This document shows positions 40,217-53,400 of a DNA stretch of 64,000 nt, piece after piece; position 1 is the first letter of the stretch, and each line of letters begins with the position of its first letter. The position numbers were made by a program, and so were the translations under genes. The notes beneath the pieces were generated by a model that had not been told where the DNA came from, ran no database searches, and was given only the letters and a program-made list of their open reading frames with translations. Origin of the DNA: Apostichopus japonicus (lineage: Eukaryota > Echinodermata > Holothuroidea > Aspidochirotida > Stichopodidae); NCBI RefSeq assembly GCF_037975245.1, contig NC_092574.1, forward strand, positions 15,201,713 to 15,265,712, given 5' to 3'.

Positions 40217-43200
40217 ACATTCACTTTCAGTGTTGCTATTAACACTGACGTGAAAAGGATAATAAAATATGGTGACGCTGGCTGATGGGGTACAAACTAC
40301 AAATACGAAATTATTCACGACTGTAACAAGCAGAGGCATGAACGTTGATGGACGGGCTGTATTAGGGGTATGGCTGTGCAGCGTCGTCAGAGGGCGGGGT
40401 TGTCTGGGGGACCTTCGCCGGGAAAATGAATAGAGGGCAAAGGGAGCTTTCTGAGGCAAATTTAAATGAGATGAGAAATAAGGTCTACAATTAGTTCTAA
40501 ACGCAAGGGTATACTAATAAATACTTGTTTTGATAAAATCTCCCAATTCTTCTTTCCTCGACTGACAATGGAGGATAATAGGTTCCCCTTACTTCGATTT
40601 TCGCACGCTACTGATCATTCGTACGACGGCTCGACAACTTAATGTTCTTATTTTCCTTGGTCGTGAACTAACTTATCATTATGATATGTTGACATTTACT
40701 TATCTTGACTTGTATGAAATAATACACACTTACAATTGATAAGTGAGTCTTTTCCACCCTCCATTATCAGTTCCTACTTGGTATTACTGAGTAGTAGCCT
40801 ATTGCTGTATCAGAAAATAACCTGTGACTTTATGACTTTCACAACAGTGACAAAACGGGAGAGCTGTCATATCTTCTCGCCACGCATCATAACAGGTTAT
40901 AAGAAGTAACATAACAGGTTCCACACCTTATATCGAACAAAATTACACCCATCTAGAAGGTAAGGTCAAATTTTTCAATGACATTCGGTGTTACCAAATA
41001 TTGAATGTTTGTATTGAAACCTTAAATATCTATTCGTGTAATTGCTTCATTCATACATATCTTCATCGTAGGGATTGCTTTTTCCATTCAACGGTGTGCA
41101 TGCAAATATTTTCGATAATAAAATATAGTGAGTATGAAAGAAGGAAATACACGAATAATTTTATGTAATGCATAATGCACCAGTTGATACAGTGACTCCC
41201 AGATTATTTCTTTCTGAAGGCAACATGTCCAATAGATATTATCTCCAGACGTTTTCTCTATATGAACAAACATGGCTAGACAGGTGACACATCGACCTGT
41301 TATGGCAATTTCGAGTTCCCTACAACATGATAAATTAACATTTTCAGCTACCAGTATATACCTGACGCTTGGCTTTAACCTGTCCGATGGTTTCACTAAC
41401 CAGGGAAGACGTTCCTTGTTGCCCATGAAAGGGGAAAATTTATACAGAATTGCCACACTTTACCGAAATATTGCTCTCCCCTCCCCTCAGGCCAGGATTG
41501 GTGCCTGAAGAAGATCAAAAGGTTTATCGACAATGGAAGGGTAGTAGGGGGTTAAGGGCGCAGTGGCTTTCTAGACAATTTAGCCTGTCGTGTTTCAGGA
41601 AACATTTAGATGTTAATTCTGTTCATAATTAGCTAATTCACCCTCAAACCCAGCCCAGGCCGCAAATCTACCCCCTCATTGAGACGTTTAATATGTCAAC
41701 TTCTGCCCTTCGCAATTGCTAAAAAAAAATTAATTACAGCACAAATCATGAAATACTCTATCGAAGTGATTAAGTAATTTAAATTCATCTGACAACTGAC
41801 ATTTTAGGCGGGTGGTGATACGCTTTTCAAGAAGTATGGACAAAGGTACCTCCCCTCACCCGTCCGACCCTATACTCCACCCAACATTTCCCCTATCATT
41901 GTCCAACCCTCACCACATCCATCCCACCCCTCCTAGTCCCCGTCCATCTCCAAAGGAGGACACTTCAAAAGAAAATTCAAAGACAAACAAATAAAGTATT
42001 CCATTGACTCAAAAAGATGACTGGAAAACGCAATTTTTGATAGCTTTAACATGATCACAAAATTTTATTACATAAAGATGTGATAAAATTGCATAATATT
42101 TTTTTCCCTTGAATAATGCACATTTAACAAGCACAACTACAGATCAATTTTGTTTATAATTAAAGCAAACTTTGTCGGCTGCCACTTTTGCAAAGATCAG
42201 CAACCAAATCCAAGTATGTTAGGTCCATTAAAACCTATACATCACTGCAAAACTGAAAGATATTTCCATTTTAGTACGAGAGATATCTTTACTAAGAGAA
42301 AATGTGAAAGTTAGGTGACAAACAAATGCGTATGATAAGTAACCTATTTTTGCTCCTTATTAATATGAACAAATTACCCCAAAAATTAGCTAATTTTGAA
42401 TTGAGAGCTTAAAAAAAAAAATGTTTGAACAAAATACTGTGCAGTAATCACATCAAGAAAGAGCTAGGAGATTTTAATACACAAATAGAAGGAAAGAATG
42501 GTCATTGTAGAAAAATGTGATAGGTATTGTTCAATCAATGCATTAAAAATATGACGTGACCATTTTGGTAGATTCTTGCAAATGCGAAAAATAATGCAAG
42601 CATTGGTGGCTTGCGTGCACTACACAGAATTTCAACAGACACCATTGCTGTATTTTTAATGTACCGCCTTTAAATCTAACAGTTTATTTACAAAAGTTGA
42701 TTCTCGGAGAAGAACAATTTGCTCAAGACCTGTGTATCGTGTTCCTTTATAACAGCCATCAAAAGAATTTTATGACTTTATTATTATATTATTTATTATT
42801 ATTATTTTATTATTAAGGAACAACTGTTCTTGTTGTTTACAGTGGTATATACCAAGCCACATATAAATAACAAATTACTAATTTAATAATAAGCATTATT
42901 TGACATACCTGTCAAATTTCTGATCACAACTGTACATATATTGTCTGTAATAAGGAGTAAAATAGTTTGCTACATATTCTTGCATTAGGTGACAAAACAA
43001 AAAGCTAGTGAATGTTGATATATATATTTTTCTTTTGCATGAAAAATGAATATTGACTAACTAACTAATGAAGACTCCACACATATTATTTCATTTTTGG
43101 GTGTATAATTAACGTCAGTTAGCATTTTCGAATGTCTGATGCTCTTTAATATCACCAAGGCTGATAGGACAGGAATGAAATAACATGTCTTCACAGGATT

Positions 43201-43728
43201 TTACTCCATCCCGCCCCCCTTTTTTCCCCCTACTGGTCTGAATTTTGGCAAATCTGTGTTAAAATACTTGAGTCATCTCTCTCAACCTATAGGAAGAATT
43301 AATTGTTTTTAATTGACTAACTTAATTATCCAGACTTTGCTTAACTTCAATGGAAGATCCTGGATTTCTTGATAGAGGAAGAGCGCTCGGGAGACAATTG
43401 TAGGTAGATACTAAACTAGAGGTGCTTATGAAATTTGTAAGAAATATAAATCTGAGAAACTGGTAAATGATTCCATCTTGTACCTTGTTTTGAGCAATAT
43501 TATGTTTGCAGCTATATTTTAGAGCCAAAAAAGCTTAATATGGGGTCTGCCTCAACCCACCTGCCCCCCCCTTGGGCTTGAGAAGAAGGCTCTGCCCCCT
43601 CCTCATCCCCTTCTTGGAATCTGCTCCTGTACTCTAAACTGCTGATGGGTATTTCATTCTACTTCACATATCACACCAGGTGGCATACACATCATTGATG
43701 GTACTAGTTAACATGACACAAAAGCATA
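40217..43728. other. intergenic DNA downstream of the KIF4 gene
   Basis: No gene recognised. A degenerate hAT-like end (minus strand CAGGAGCAGATTCCAAG) sits at about 43612-43630. An ATT-rich run lies at 42776-42815. The rest is AT-rich single-copy-looking sequence. Confidence 0.4.
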
Positions 43729-43734
43729 TTTATT
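43729..43734 (-). terminator. candidate AATAAA polyadenylation signal for KIF4
   Basis: First AATAAA on the minus strand after the KIF4 stop codon, about 410 bases downstream. Confidence 0.35.
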
Positions 43735-44145
43735 GTTCCAATGAGAGATATCTTCAAAAGCAAATCAAATATATGGAATTTTCAACTGTTTCTTTTTACA
43801 AAATTTGATTCATGCGGGCGGGGTCAATACGAAAGAACTTAAAGAGAGAGAAATATTTCTTTTTCTCACAAAGACAATTGAATTAAATTGACAATACCAA
43901 ATCTTATTCATTTAGTTATACTCGTAAACACAACTTAAACTTATTTAACATCCCAAAAGCTAGCTCCTTTAATATTCGCAAAGTACTGGCATTGAGAAAA
44001 CTTCCTCTGTCTGCATGGCAAATAATTCTGGCAGTTACGATTTAATCTAACAATTAAATCTTGCTTTCCACAAAAAAAAAAAAAGATAATTGTAATGTAC
44101 AATGTTTGATAGGAATGACCTTTTTGTCTTTTTGTTCAAACGGTT

Positions 44146-44448
44146 CTAATTTAGAGGCTTGAAAAAGCTTGCCCGTGAAGTAGAGAGCAATTTACGCTTT
44201 CTCTTGACGATTCCCTGGTTGGTGAGATTCGTAAACGAAGGTTTGGTGAGCGAGGCATCTTCCTTCTTCGCTACGACGTTTTGAGCAGTTGACACTGATA
44301 AGACGCTTTTCGGTTTCGGCAACTGGAAGTCCTTGAGACCGGGCGATACATTATCCGTACTGCTATCAATCACTATGGTCTGGTTCAGGGTGTTACTGCT
44401 GCTGTTGTTTGATAATGTGCTGTTAGTTAAAGAAGTATCCTCGGGATT
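44146..44448 (-). CDS. KIF4: KIF4 last exon, disordered tail and stop
   Basis: Codes for 100 residues, rich in Ser, Thr and Asn, then a basic patch KRKRKLL (possible nuclear signal) and the end RASFFKPLN. The FF-containing end recalls NTSFFSG near the end of human KIF4A. Acceptor CATTCAG ends at 44449; stop TAG at 44146-44148. Confidence 0.88.
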   Translation of the reverse strand, partial: NPEDTSLTNSTLSNNSSSNTLNQTIVIDSSTDNVSPGLKDFQLPKPKSVLSVSTAQNVVAKKEDASLTKPSFTNLTNQGIVKRKRKLLSTSRASFFKPLN

Positions 44449-47400
44449 CTGAATGGGAGAGAAGGACAAAAATAGCAGGATTGTTTCCTGAATGATGCAA
44501 ATAATTGGGAGATGTAAAGCTAACACAATTGGTCTTGGTATCAAGAACAATACACTGATGTTTATGCAGGAAACATCAGTAACCAAGCCTATTCCTGTCC
44601 ATGACATAAATATTCATGATCAATCTGTACTTTTACACAGACTCAATGAACGACCATAATGAGAGGTAGAAGTATCGCATATGATCCAGTATGACTATGT
44701 CGTCTTAGGACATTGCTGGCAGTAACCACGCCTTCTCCTGTCCATCTTATAAATATTCATGATCAGTCAGTACTTTTACACAGACTCAATGAACGACCAT
44801 AAAGAGAGGTAGAAGTATCGCATATGATCCAGTATGACTATGTCGTCTTAGGATATTGCTGGCAGTAACCACGCCTTCTCCTGTCCATCTTATAAATATT
44901 CATGATCAGTCAGTACTTTTACACAGACTCAATGAACGACCATAAAGAGAGGTAGAAGTATCGCATATGATCCAGTATGACTATGTCGTCTTAGGACATT
45001 GCTGGCAGTAACCGCCCCTTCTCCTGTCCATCTTATAAATATTCATGAACAGTCAGTACTTTTTCATAGCTTCAACGAAAAAGCTCTGCATGTAATTATG
45101 AAATATCAAATTCATCTGTATCTTCACAGTGGCATATATATTAGCATGCACTATTTAGTACTTGTTTCAAACTCTAACAGACCAACAGCCTTAAATACTG
45201 TACGAGCCTGTGTCCCTGTTAACCTCTAGATATGCAAATCTTCCATTTGTTCTTACTGTGCAAAAGGGCATCTGGCTGTAGGAAACAAAAAGCACCTCCT
45301 CATACCAAACGTGATTGTACTATCACCTGTCTAGACTGAAAGAGATGATAAACGCTACGAGACTTACACTAGAGTCCAACGATTTTACACCACGGTTTTG
45401 ACAGACCACATCACCGCAAGCACAGCCATGACCACATTCTTTATCGAGCCTCCTGCATACACATCGCTTTGTGTTACAGCTGGTCTTGCAGCCACAAGTC
45501 TTCCCCTGAAGAATGGAAAGAGGAATTAACAGTATTGTAATATTTCATGAAATTATGTCACAATGTATATCATCCATTGCATTAACTTCAACCATGGTCA
45601 CAGAGGTTCTAAAAACTTCATTGTTTCGCGTTGACTATTCTGAGCTGGTTAGTAGTCGACAATGTTTTGAGCTAACGATTTTCCAGGCTCGTAGTAAACT
45701 TTTACAGTCTGCATTCAAGCTACAGTACAATTAGAATCTCAGGCAATTTTTTGAAACCTAGCAGCATACCATCGATACTTTCATAGAAAATATGTTCATA
45801 TTTTAAATTGGGTTTGAGTAACTCTGAATCACTCCATGTAAATATTTTTACACATTATAAGGTACTTTTCCAATCTTACTAAGAGATCTATGTTGTTACA
45901 ACGATTTTAGCAACTCCTAATTGACAACAATTTACTAGCCACGGAATCCCAATACCGAATATTTTGTGTCCCACAGGCTTTCATTTCAAATAAAGTTGTA
46001 TTTTCGCTTGCAAACCGCTTTTAATATTATGCATACAATTATCATTTCCTGGTGCAATTTTTTGGGGGAATATAAGATACTTCTCTCAGGAACCGTACCG
46101 TTTCTTGAAAAGATGACTAAAGACAGAACTGTAGTCTTGATATGTCATAACCAAAGAAAAGCCAACACTGTGTAGGATCGTAAATGTTTCTATAACTATT
46201 CCAGTTTCCAAAATGTTCAACCTTTAGATTATGCTAAAATATCTGAAGTGCTCCTTTAAATGGGGGAAATGTACCGCCAAAGTGATAATCTCTGCTCCTC
46301 CGATCTAGGCCGACACGTTAAAGTTCATATGAACCAAGAGAGTACCCTTGGACAGACGACATATTTTGACAAATTTAATATCATGTTTATTTCAGGTGAC
46401 AAGAACTCCTACACTCTACTATAGAGGTCTGTTTTTCCTAATGAAGAACTCAACTAATGGTTTGTGTGTTAGACTAGGCACTCGAGCCACTTTCATTGAT
46501 GAGCCTCAGATGCTTAAAGGTTAAGAAGTACCCCAAATTAAATGTGGCTTAAAAACAAAATACATCCTGAACTGTGTTTCTAGTTGTCTGCAAACATCTC
46601 AAAATGCAAAAAAAAAAAGAAAAGGCTATTCTTTAATGAGTATGATAGAAAAGAGATTACGATAAATTCTATACACACTGCACCTGCATACCATCCTGGT
46701 TCACAATGCCTCTCACCTGTTTTATTTCTCTCTTGGGGTGACTCACTTGGGGTGTCGCCACCCAATCAGAATCATCGTCTGCGTCATCATCCTCGGTGTC
46801 TGAATCCCAAATTTCCTCTATTGTGTATCTTTCAGACGCCTTCAAAGAAGCAAAAAAATAAATTAGTAGAATTTATTATATTACAACAAGGGTATCGCAA
46901 AGGTGTTTACATTAAAGCGGCTCACATAAAGTCTCGCAGTTGTGACATCATTTCAACTTAGTTGTCCTTTAAGCAGCTTCCTTTTTTAGTTCAGTTTGAT
47001 AAATTGTGAAAAGAAGCTAAAGTTATTTTGACAGTCAAATTCATCAGATGCAGTTTCAGGTTCAAATCATGAAGAAGTTGACAATTCGGAAAGTTTGCAA
47101 TATTTGCTGTTCACAATGTTATTTATACCTAAATGAGAAGGGAAAAAAAAAGTGTCTCGGTAGCCAAAATGGTGAAAAAATTTATTCCAACTTATTAAAA
47201 GGTAGGAGGGAGGTACCATCTTAGATATACCTTCTATATCTCATAGCCTTTTTATATTTCTTCCAAAAAAAATGGGGGAAAAAAATCAATTTGTTGCCGT
47301 GATGCATTTTGTACACATATTGAATACTGGCATGTAAAAAAGTGTGATAAATTTACAAATAGTTTGGGCATTATTGGAAATGAGAGGTGTACTAGTGTCA

Positions 47401-50400
47401 AGCACATTATTGTAATATAGAATTTTAGTTACAAATAACTCTTAAAAATGGGCTAGCTATACCCAGAAGAAATATTCTAGCTGCTTTTATGATCTCCATT
47501 GCAGGGCACCATTTTAATATCATCTGATTTAAATATGGTAAAAGCATGTCATCTAAACAGTGTATCAAGGTTACATGTCCCTTCTTTAATCTTTCAGCTG
47601 AAATGTGTAACTTTTGAATCGATTGTTTTTACCCCTTTTCTTGTTTTCTTAGGTGGTTTTGGTCTCACTGGTTCTGGAGTGTTTTCTGGTGAAGTAATTG
47701 AAGGTAGCAGCGACATTCTTGATCCTTGAACGAGAGAGACTGTCAGTTTCTTGAACGAGAAGACAGAAAGAAGGTTAAAGTAAGACAGTTTACACAAACC
47801 CATAAAAGAGATGGATAAATTCTCTAGGGTACAGGTGAGCAAAGAACGACCCACACGCAGAGTCTCAGCAGCCATTTCGGGAGGTTTTCAAAACTCTCTT
47901 AAGGGCAATCCTATAAAATCAAAGCAATGTGTTCATGCAGCTGGAGGAACGTTTGATATTAGAGCAATGCTTGATCCCACCAAAAATCAGTTGAAAGAAC
48001 AAGTTCATTGCATGATCAAAATATGAAACTTTGGTAATTTATGACCAAAACCTACTTATGGAAGGAAACTTTAAACAAAACAGACACACCATGCAGAAAT
48101 AGAAGTACCCATTAATGTAATATTCGCTCATGTGTGCTGCACCCCACAGATTGGATGTGCAAGATTAATTTATACTATGAGAATAATAAATTTCCATCTA
48201 TACTTCATTCCTTAAGTAAGTTTTATATTCCATCAAAATGACCAAATGATTTTAGATCTGGTGAAAATGTATAGTGTTTGTTTGTACAATCATTTGTTAT
48301 CTTATGTAAGTGCAAGCTTCCACCCCCCCCCCCCCTTAAAGAAAAAAAGGTAGCTTGGAATGTGTTTAGTTTGTTCTTGAATATATTTAGAATATATTTT
48401 GTTTAAGAAGGTATTTAGAAAGTCTCACAAAAGTCCCATTATTACACAAAGAGTTCTCTCTCACCTTCTTCAACTCTGAGTTTTCTTCTTGAAGATCCTG
48501 TAACTGATCGTGGATACTTTGTAACTGAGTAATCTGTTCCTCCTTTGAAGAGAAAAAGAATGATATTGCTCAATTTGAAATCATAGATTTCATCAAACTT
48601 ACATGTGTAACAGTGTTCAGTTAAAAAAAAACATGTAATACAGTGCAGCAAGTATTAAGAACAGAGAAACTAGTCCAATCCACATCTTGAACTCTTGATA
48701 ACCTTGTTTTATTGCCATGGTATCAACGTTTGACAACAAAAATATTCAATTTAATTAATATAATAATGAGAAAGGTAGCTACCAAATATCTAACGCCATC
48801 AATATAAAAAAAAAACTGGATTCTGTTGAAAAGTTTTAACATTTCACAAAATTAATGGAAAAAAAAGGGGGACAAGCAGTCATAAAATGTTTTCATTTCA
48901 ATTGAAAATGAAGACCTACTTGGAAGTGAAGTCTTTGCTTCAACTCGTCATCACCGGCTTTTGTATCTGGCAACTCCTCACTGCTGACCTTTGAACCATC
49001 TTTAAAGGCTTGCTTGCTTTGTGAGAGCTGGTGTAACAGATACAGGATCTAAGATAGAGAGGGAAAAAGAATCAGAAATATGATTATTCATGTGATAAGA
49101 CCAACTTTTCACTAACCAATAACCAAATGGCAGGCAAGAATATTTCATATCAAGAGCACGACTCGGTCCTGATTGGAAACCAGGCAATGGTTATTTATGG
49201 TAGGACAAAGTACCATCAAAACTGCCAACGTTTAATTTATTGATTTATTAAACCTCATGAATATTCATGAAGTCAGCTAATATCCTCTCTGACAAATGAG
49301 ATAATGAATATGCATGTCAACATTGTGATATGTCAGCCAATTGGGACAGCTTCCAAATCATGATACCACTCTCCACTGTCCTCCCAAATATCATGCTTCA
49401 AAGCACTCTTACTGAGAGTAGGACTGATCATATCTTGTCAATACGAGTACCTTGAAGCGAGAAATAGGAGTACAAAACAGATCAACATTGTCCCAACTGA
49501 GTGAGGAATCTACGTTTAGGACACAACAATAGCTTACTGTATATACACTAGGCATAACAATTTGGTTCAAGGAAAGAAAATTTTGTGCAATAGAAATGCA
49601 AATCCATATCTTAAACTCCTCTAGCAGCAAGACAACTTTCTGGAGGTTTTTAGACTTAGGACTTTAGAGTTAGGACTCTTCCTCTTGTAATTTCTGTTTG
49701 GTTGAACAAGGGGGTGGGGGGAATGTTTCATAATTAACAATAAAATGCAAGTTTTGTTTTCCAACTTATTTTTTTGTGTTGCATGAGCAACTGACTTTAG
49801 CTGACAATGTATGCTGGAAAATGCAGTCATGACGTTAATGTGTCATGAGCCTTGGATTTTACAAGGTTAATACTACCTTCAGTTTATAATTGTTATTTAT
49901 ATATGTTGAAACAGTCATGCCCAGTACCCAAAGGTAATTTTTTTGGTTCCTTGGGGTCTACTATAATGTACAAAACATACATATATTGTGATGCATATTC
50001 AGTGATCCCTGAAAGATTGATGAAAGTATCCAAACAAACTTGGGGTGCCCAGTGTTCATGAAGGGGACACAAATTTCAAAGTCTGATGTAGCCCGCAAAT
50101 CTACCTTCTCTTCATGACCTCTTTGAAGCTCGACCACTCTCTGGTCACCTTCTCGAATTGTATCTTCCAAATTGGTTTGCAGGTCCTCTGTCTCCCGGTG
50201 CGCTTCGCTCAGGGATTGTCTGGCCTCCAACAGATCACTAGATCTCTGACCGGCATCGACCCTCGCAAGGACAGCCTGATCGGGTTCATTATAAAAGAGA
50301 GAGGGTTAGAACAACAACATGAACCATTGTGGTGGTGGCACATTCAGAAAGAGAAATGAAACCCATGAGGGACATGTTGTTGGGAAGAGAAAGATCACGG

Positions 50401-53400
50401 CTGACGTGAAGAAAGCTGCCTGCGAAGCAGTCGATGAATCAAAAGGTATTCTGCGTTCGATACAAGTTTCTCTCAAATGTCTTGCTCTGCTGCTACTAGA
50501 AATGTTATTCACGAGAGAGATACTGATAGAGAGAGAGAGTAGGGAAGAGGGCACAGGTAGGGGGCAGAGAGGCATTACGTAACAGTGCATAGTGATTGCG
50601 TGAAACACAGAGAGCGCAGCATTTACAGCCCAATACACAATTATAGAACGTAGAGGTCAAGACATCTTTTTGTGCATGTGTTTTGAGTTTGATTTTCAAA
50701 TGAACCATTGTTAAGTATATGCAGAAAACTTAACTTCCATGAACTCTCATTAAAGTCAGAGACAACAGGCTAAAATGGAGGCTGCCGTCTCCTTGTTTTG
50801 CTATATTTTTTTCATTCACGTGACCCAGGTACAGTACCATATTTAAGTTTTTAAGAAACAAAATTACCAAGATCAGTGGGCTTGCAATATGTAGAATTTT
50901 ACTCATAAATTTACAGAGCAAACAAATATGGACACCCACTGTCCATCTATCAACCAGCAGCTCACCTGTTCCATCAGCCATTGTAAGCCACATTTTGCCT
51001 CTGCCATGGAAGAAATGTTCTTCCAAATCTTTCTGCTATCTCCATCTGTTTAAAAAAACAGCACCAAATGTGAGCCCAAAATGGTTACAAAAATCAGGAT
51101 TAAAAAAAACATTTCAAAGTGTCAATTTTAGTTTATATTTTTCCCTAAAGACATTTGGTATCTTTCAATAATGTTTAATTTTTTTTTTATTATTTTACAG
51201 AAATTTTTCAAAATAATTTAGTTTATGTCATCATACAGTGATGGACAATCATCTCTCTGGGGTTTGCTATGAGACTGAATCCCGAGGTAAAGCATCTTGT
51301 TAATGTAATATCATCTGACCTTGATTTGCATCCATGATCTTCTGTTGTAGATCTTTGATCTGTAAGTTCCTCATGTCTAACTCTTGTTCCAACGCATCCA
51401 TCCTTTGTTGGATGGATGGATCTATCGAGGTTATTACTTTCTCTGGAGTAGCTCTCCTCTACAGGGAAAGAAAACAATTTAACAAAATTGTTACATTCAC
51501 AAAAATTGTGGGATACATTTTGCCACTTATCCAACACATGAAAGGCATTCTGCACTAGAATATAGAACTCATTTATTAAACCACTGTCCTTTAGAAAGGA
51601 GTCTAAAATTCTGAAATGAACCTCAAAATAAATTAAGAAAATATGCCAAATAAATAACAGTGACTATGCTTAGTCTTGATGTACACCATGTTAAGAAACA
51701 CTTGAAAACCGTGTCAATATGTATTCATTACATTATAATAGGATGCAGAGGAACTAAACTATTCACCTAATTACATATTTCTGTTGTGCTTTGGAATACT
51801 ACTTGTCAAACCACTACTTTAAAAAATAACATAAGGAGGTCAAGTCTTTCTCCTCTTCCTTTATTCCAATTTGTAATTTTGGAAACAACAATTTTGAGAA
51901 TAGAAAGAAATCTCATTGATTTTAATAATGAATGATAACAGGCCAAAACTTTCGAATACAGACAGTTAATGGGTGTTTGGCTGCATGATAGATAGCAGCT
52001 CGTCTGCAGTGAAAAATTTTGTACCAGTACTCCAGATTTTCAGCTGTAAAAGGAACTTACTTTGTTGGGCGGTTCCACATGTTTCTTCTCCTTCAGTTCG
52101 TTGAGCTCGCCGGTGATGGTTTTTCTGTCTTCCAGAAGTGAAGCGAGATGTCGTTTGGCTTCATTCACACTCACAAGAACATCCAGTTCTCTCTCTAGTA
52201 GGGTCTTCACCCGCTTACCCATCCCCTCCAGATGGTGGCCCTGATGTTGGGGTTTCTTACTCGTGTGAGCTTTGTGGCGTTCCATTGCATCACGTAGCCT
52301 CTTGTTGGCAGCCGCGGCCTAAACAAACGAGGGACGGAAATGACTTTATGATATGTATTTGTGAAACGTTTTTACTATCTTACCATAAAAAAATATTCCG
52401 AAGTTTCGTCCCTCAAGTCACTTGTTCATAATAGTTTAAATCACACGCAAGAAAACAAATTCCGAAATTTTCCAAACTTTTTGAATACCCACGCTAATGA
52501 ACTGCATCGCTATGAGACTTAATTATCAAAATTATATCAAAATCAACGCAAAAAGCAAAACTAAACACAAGATATGAACTTTTTTAACAGTTGGATGCAC
52601 TCACAGGATATCCATGGTACTGCTTCTTTCATGCAACTTACTCTCGGTCACAAACAGAATGGTAGGCTGTTTGCATTTTATTTTATAACCTAAAAAGAGT
52701 TGATAATTTAGCTTAGGTCGGCAATAGTTTGATAAAACTTTGATAAAAATCATAAAAGCACACTTGTAAGTTTGAACTGTATGGTAGGTACAACATCTCT
52801 AATCTACAAACATTTAATATTAGTACCTCTTCCATCTTCCTTCTCAGGACATTCTGCTGTTTCTCATATTTACGTTCCATCTTCGAGACGTCACATTGCC
52901 TTTTACGATCCTGCGTAACATTACAAAAATAAGAGGAGACCAATGTGACAAAAAGATTTTCACTTATTAAATATGAAATGCATTTAAAACAGTAAAAGTT
53001 GATGACATGTCTTCGTACCAATATTCCTTTACAGAGAGGTGAAGGCGCTTCCCATACCCCTGACTTGGCTCGCTGATACAAGTCAACCATTCAACAGAGG
53101 TAACTCAAGGCTTATGCATTTCATTTCTTCTCAAAATAATCCTCAAGTAAAGAAAATCTTTACCGTTGACAGCAGTCCAGTCATAAAAAACTTTTCACAG
53201 CCTGCCTTCATATATGACACATGGTTATAACCTAAGATCGATTGGTTTTCAAGAATGATGAATTTTTCAGCAAAATTCTTAATAAGCGTACATATGTACA
53301 GTTACCAAAAAGAAATGTGTTTCTTTCATTTTTAAGAATGAATATTCATGATATGATACAATATTTTGAGTATGACAAAAATTGTTTTTTATTTAATGAA

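Noticed and set aside
41088-41508. Overlapping frames on both strands as a small gene
   Set aside because: Neither has a domain, splice context or conserved motif that I can recognise.
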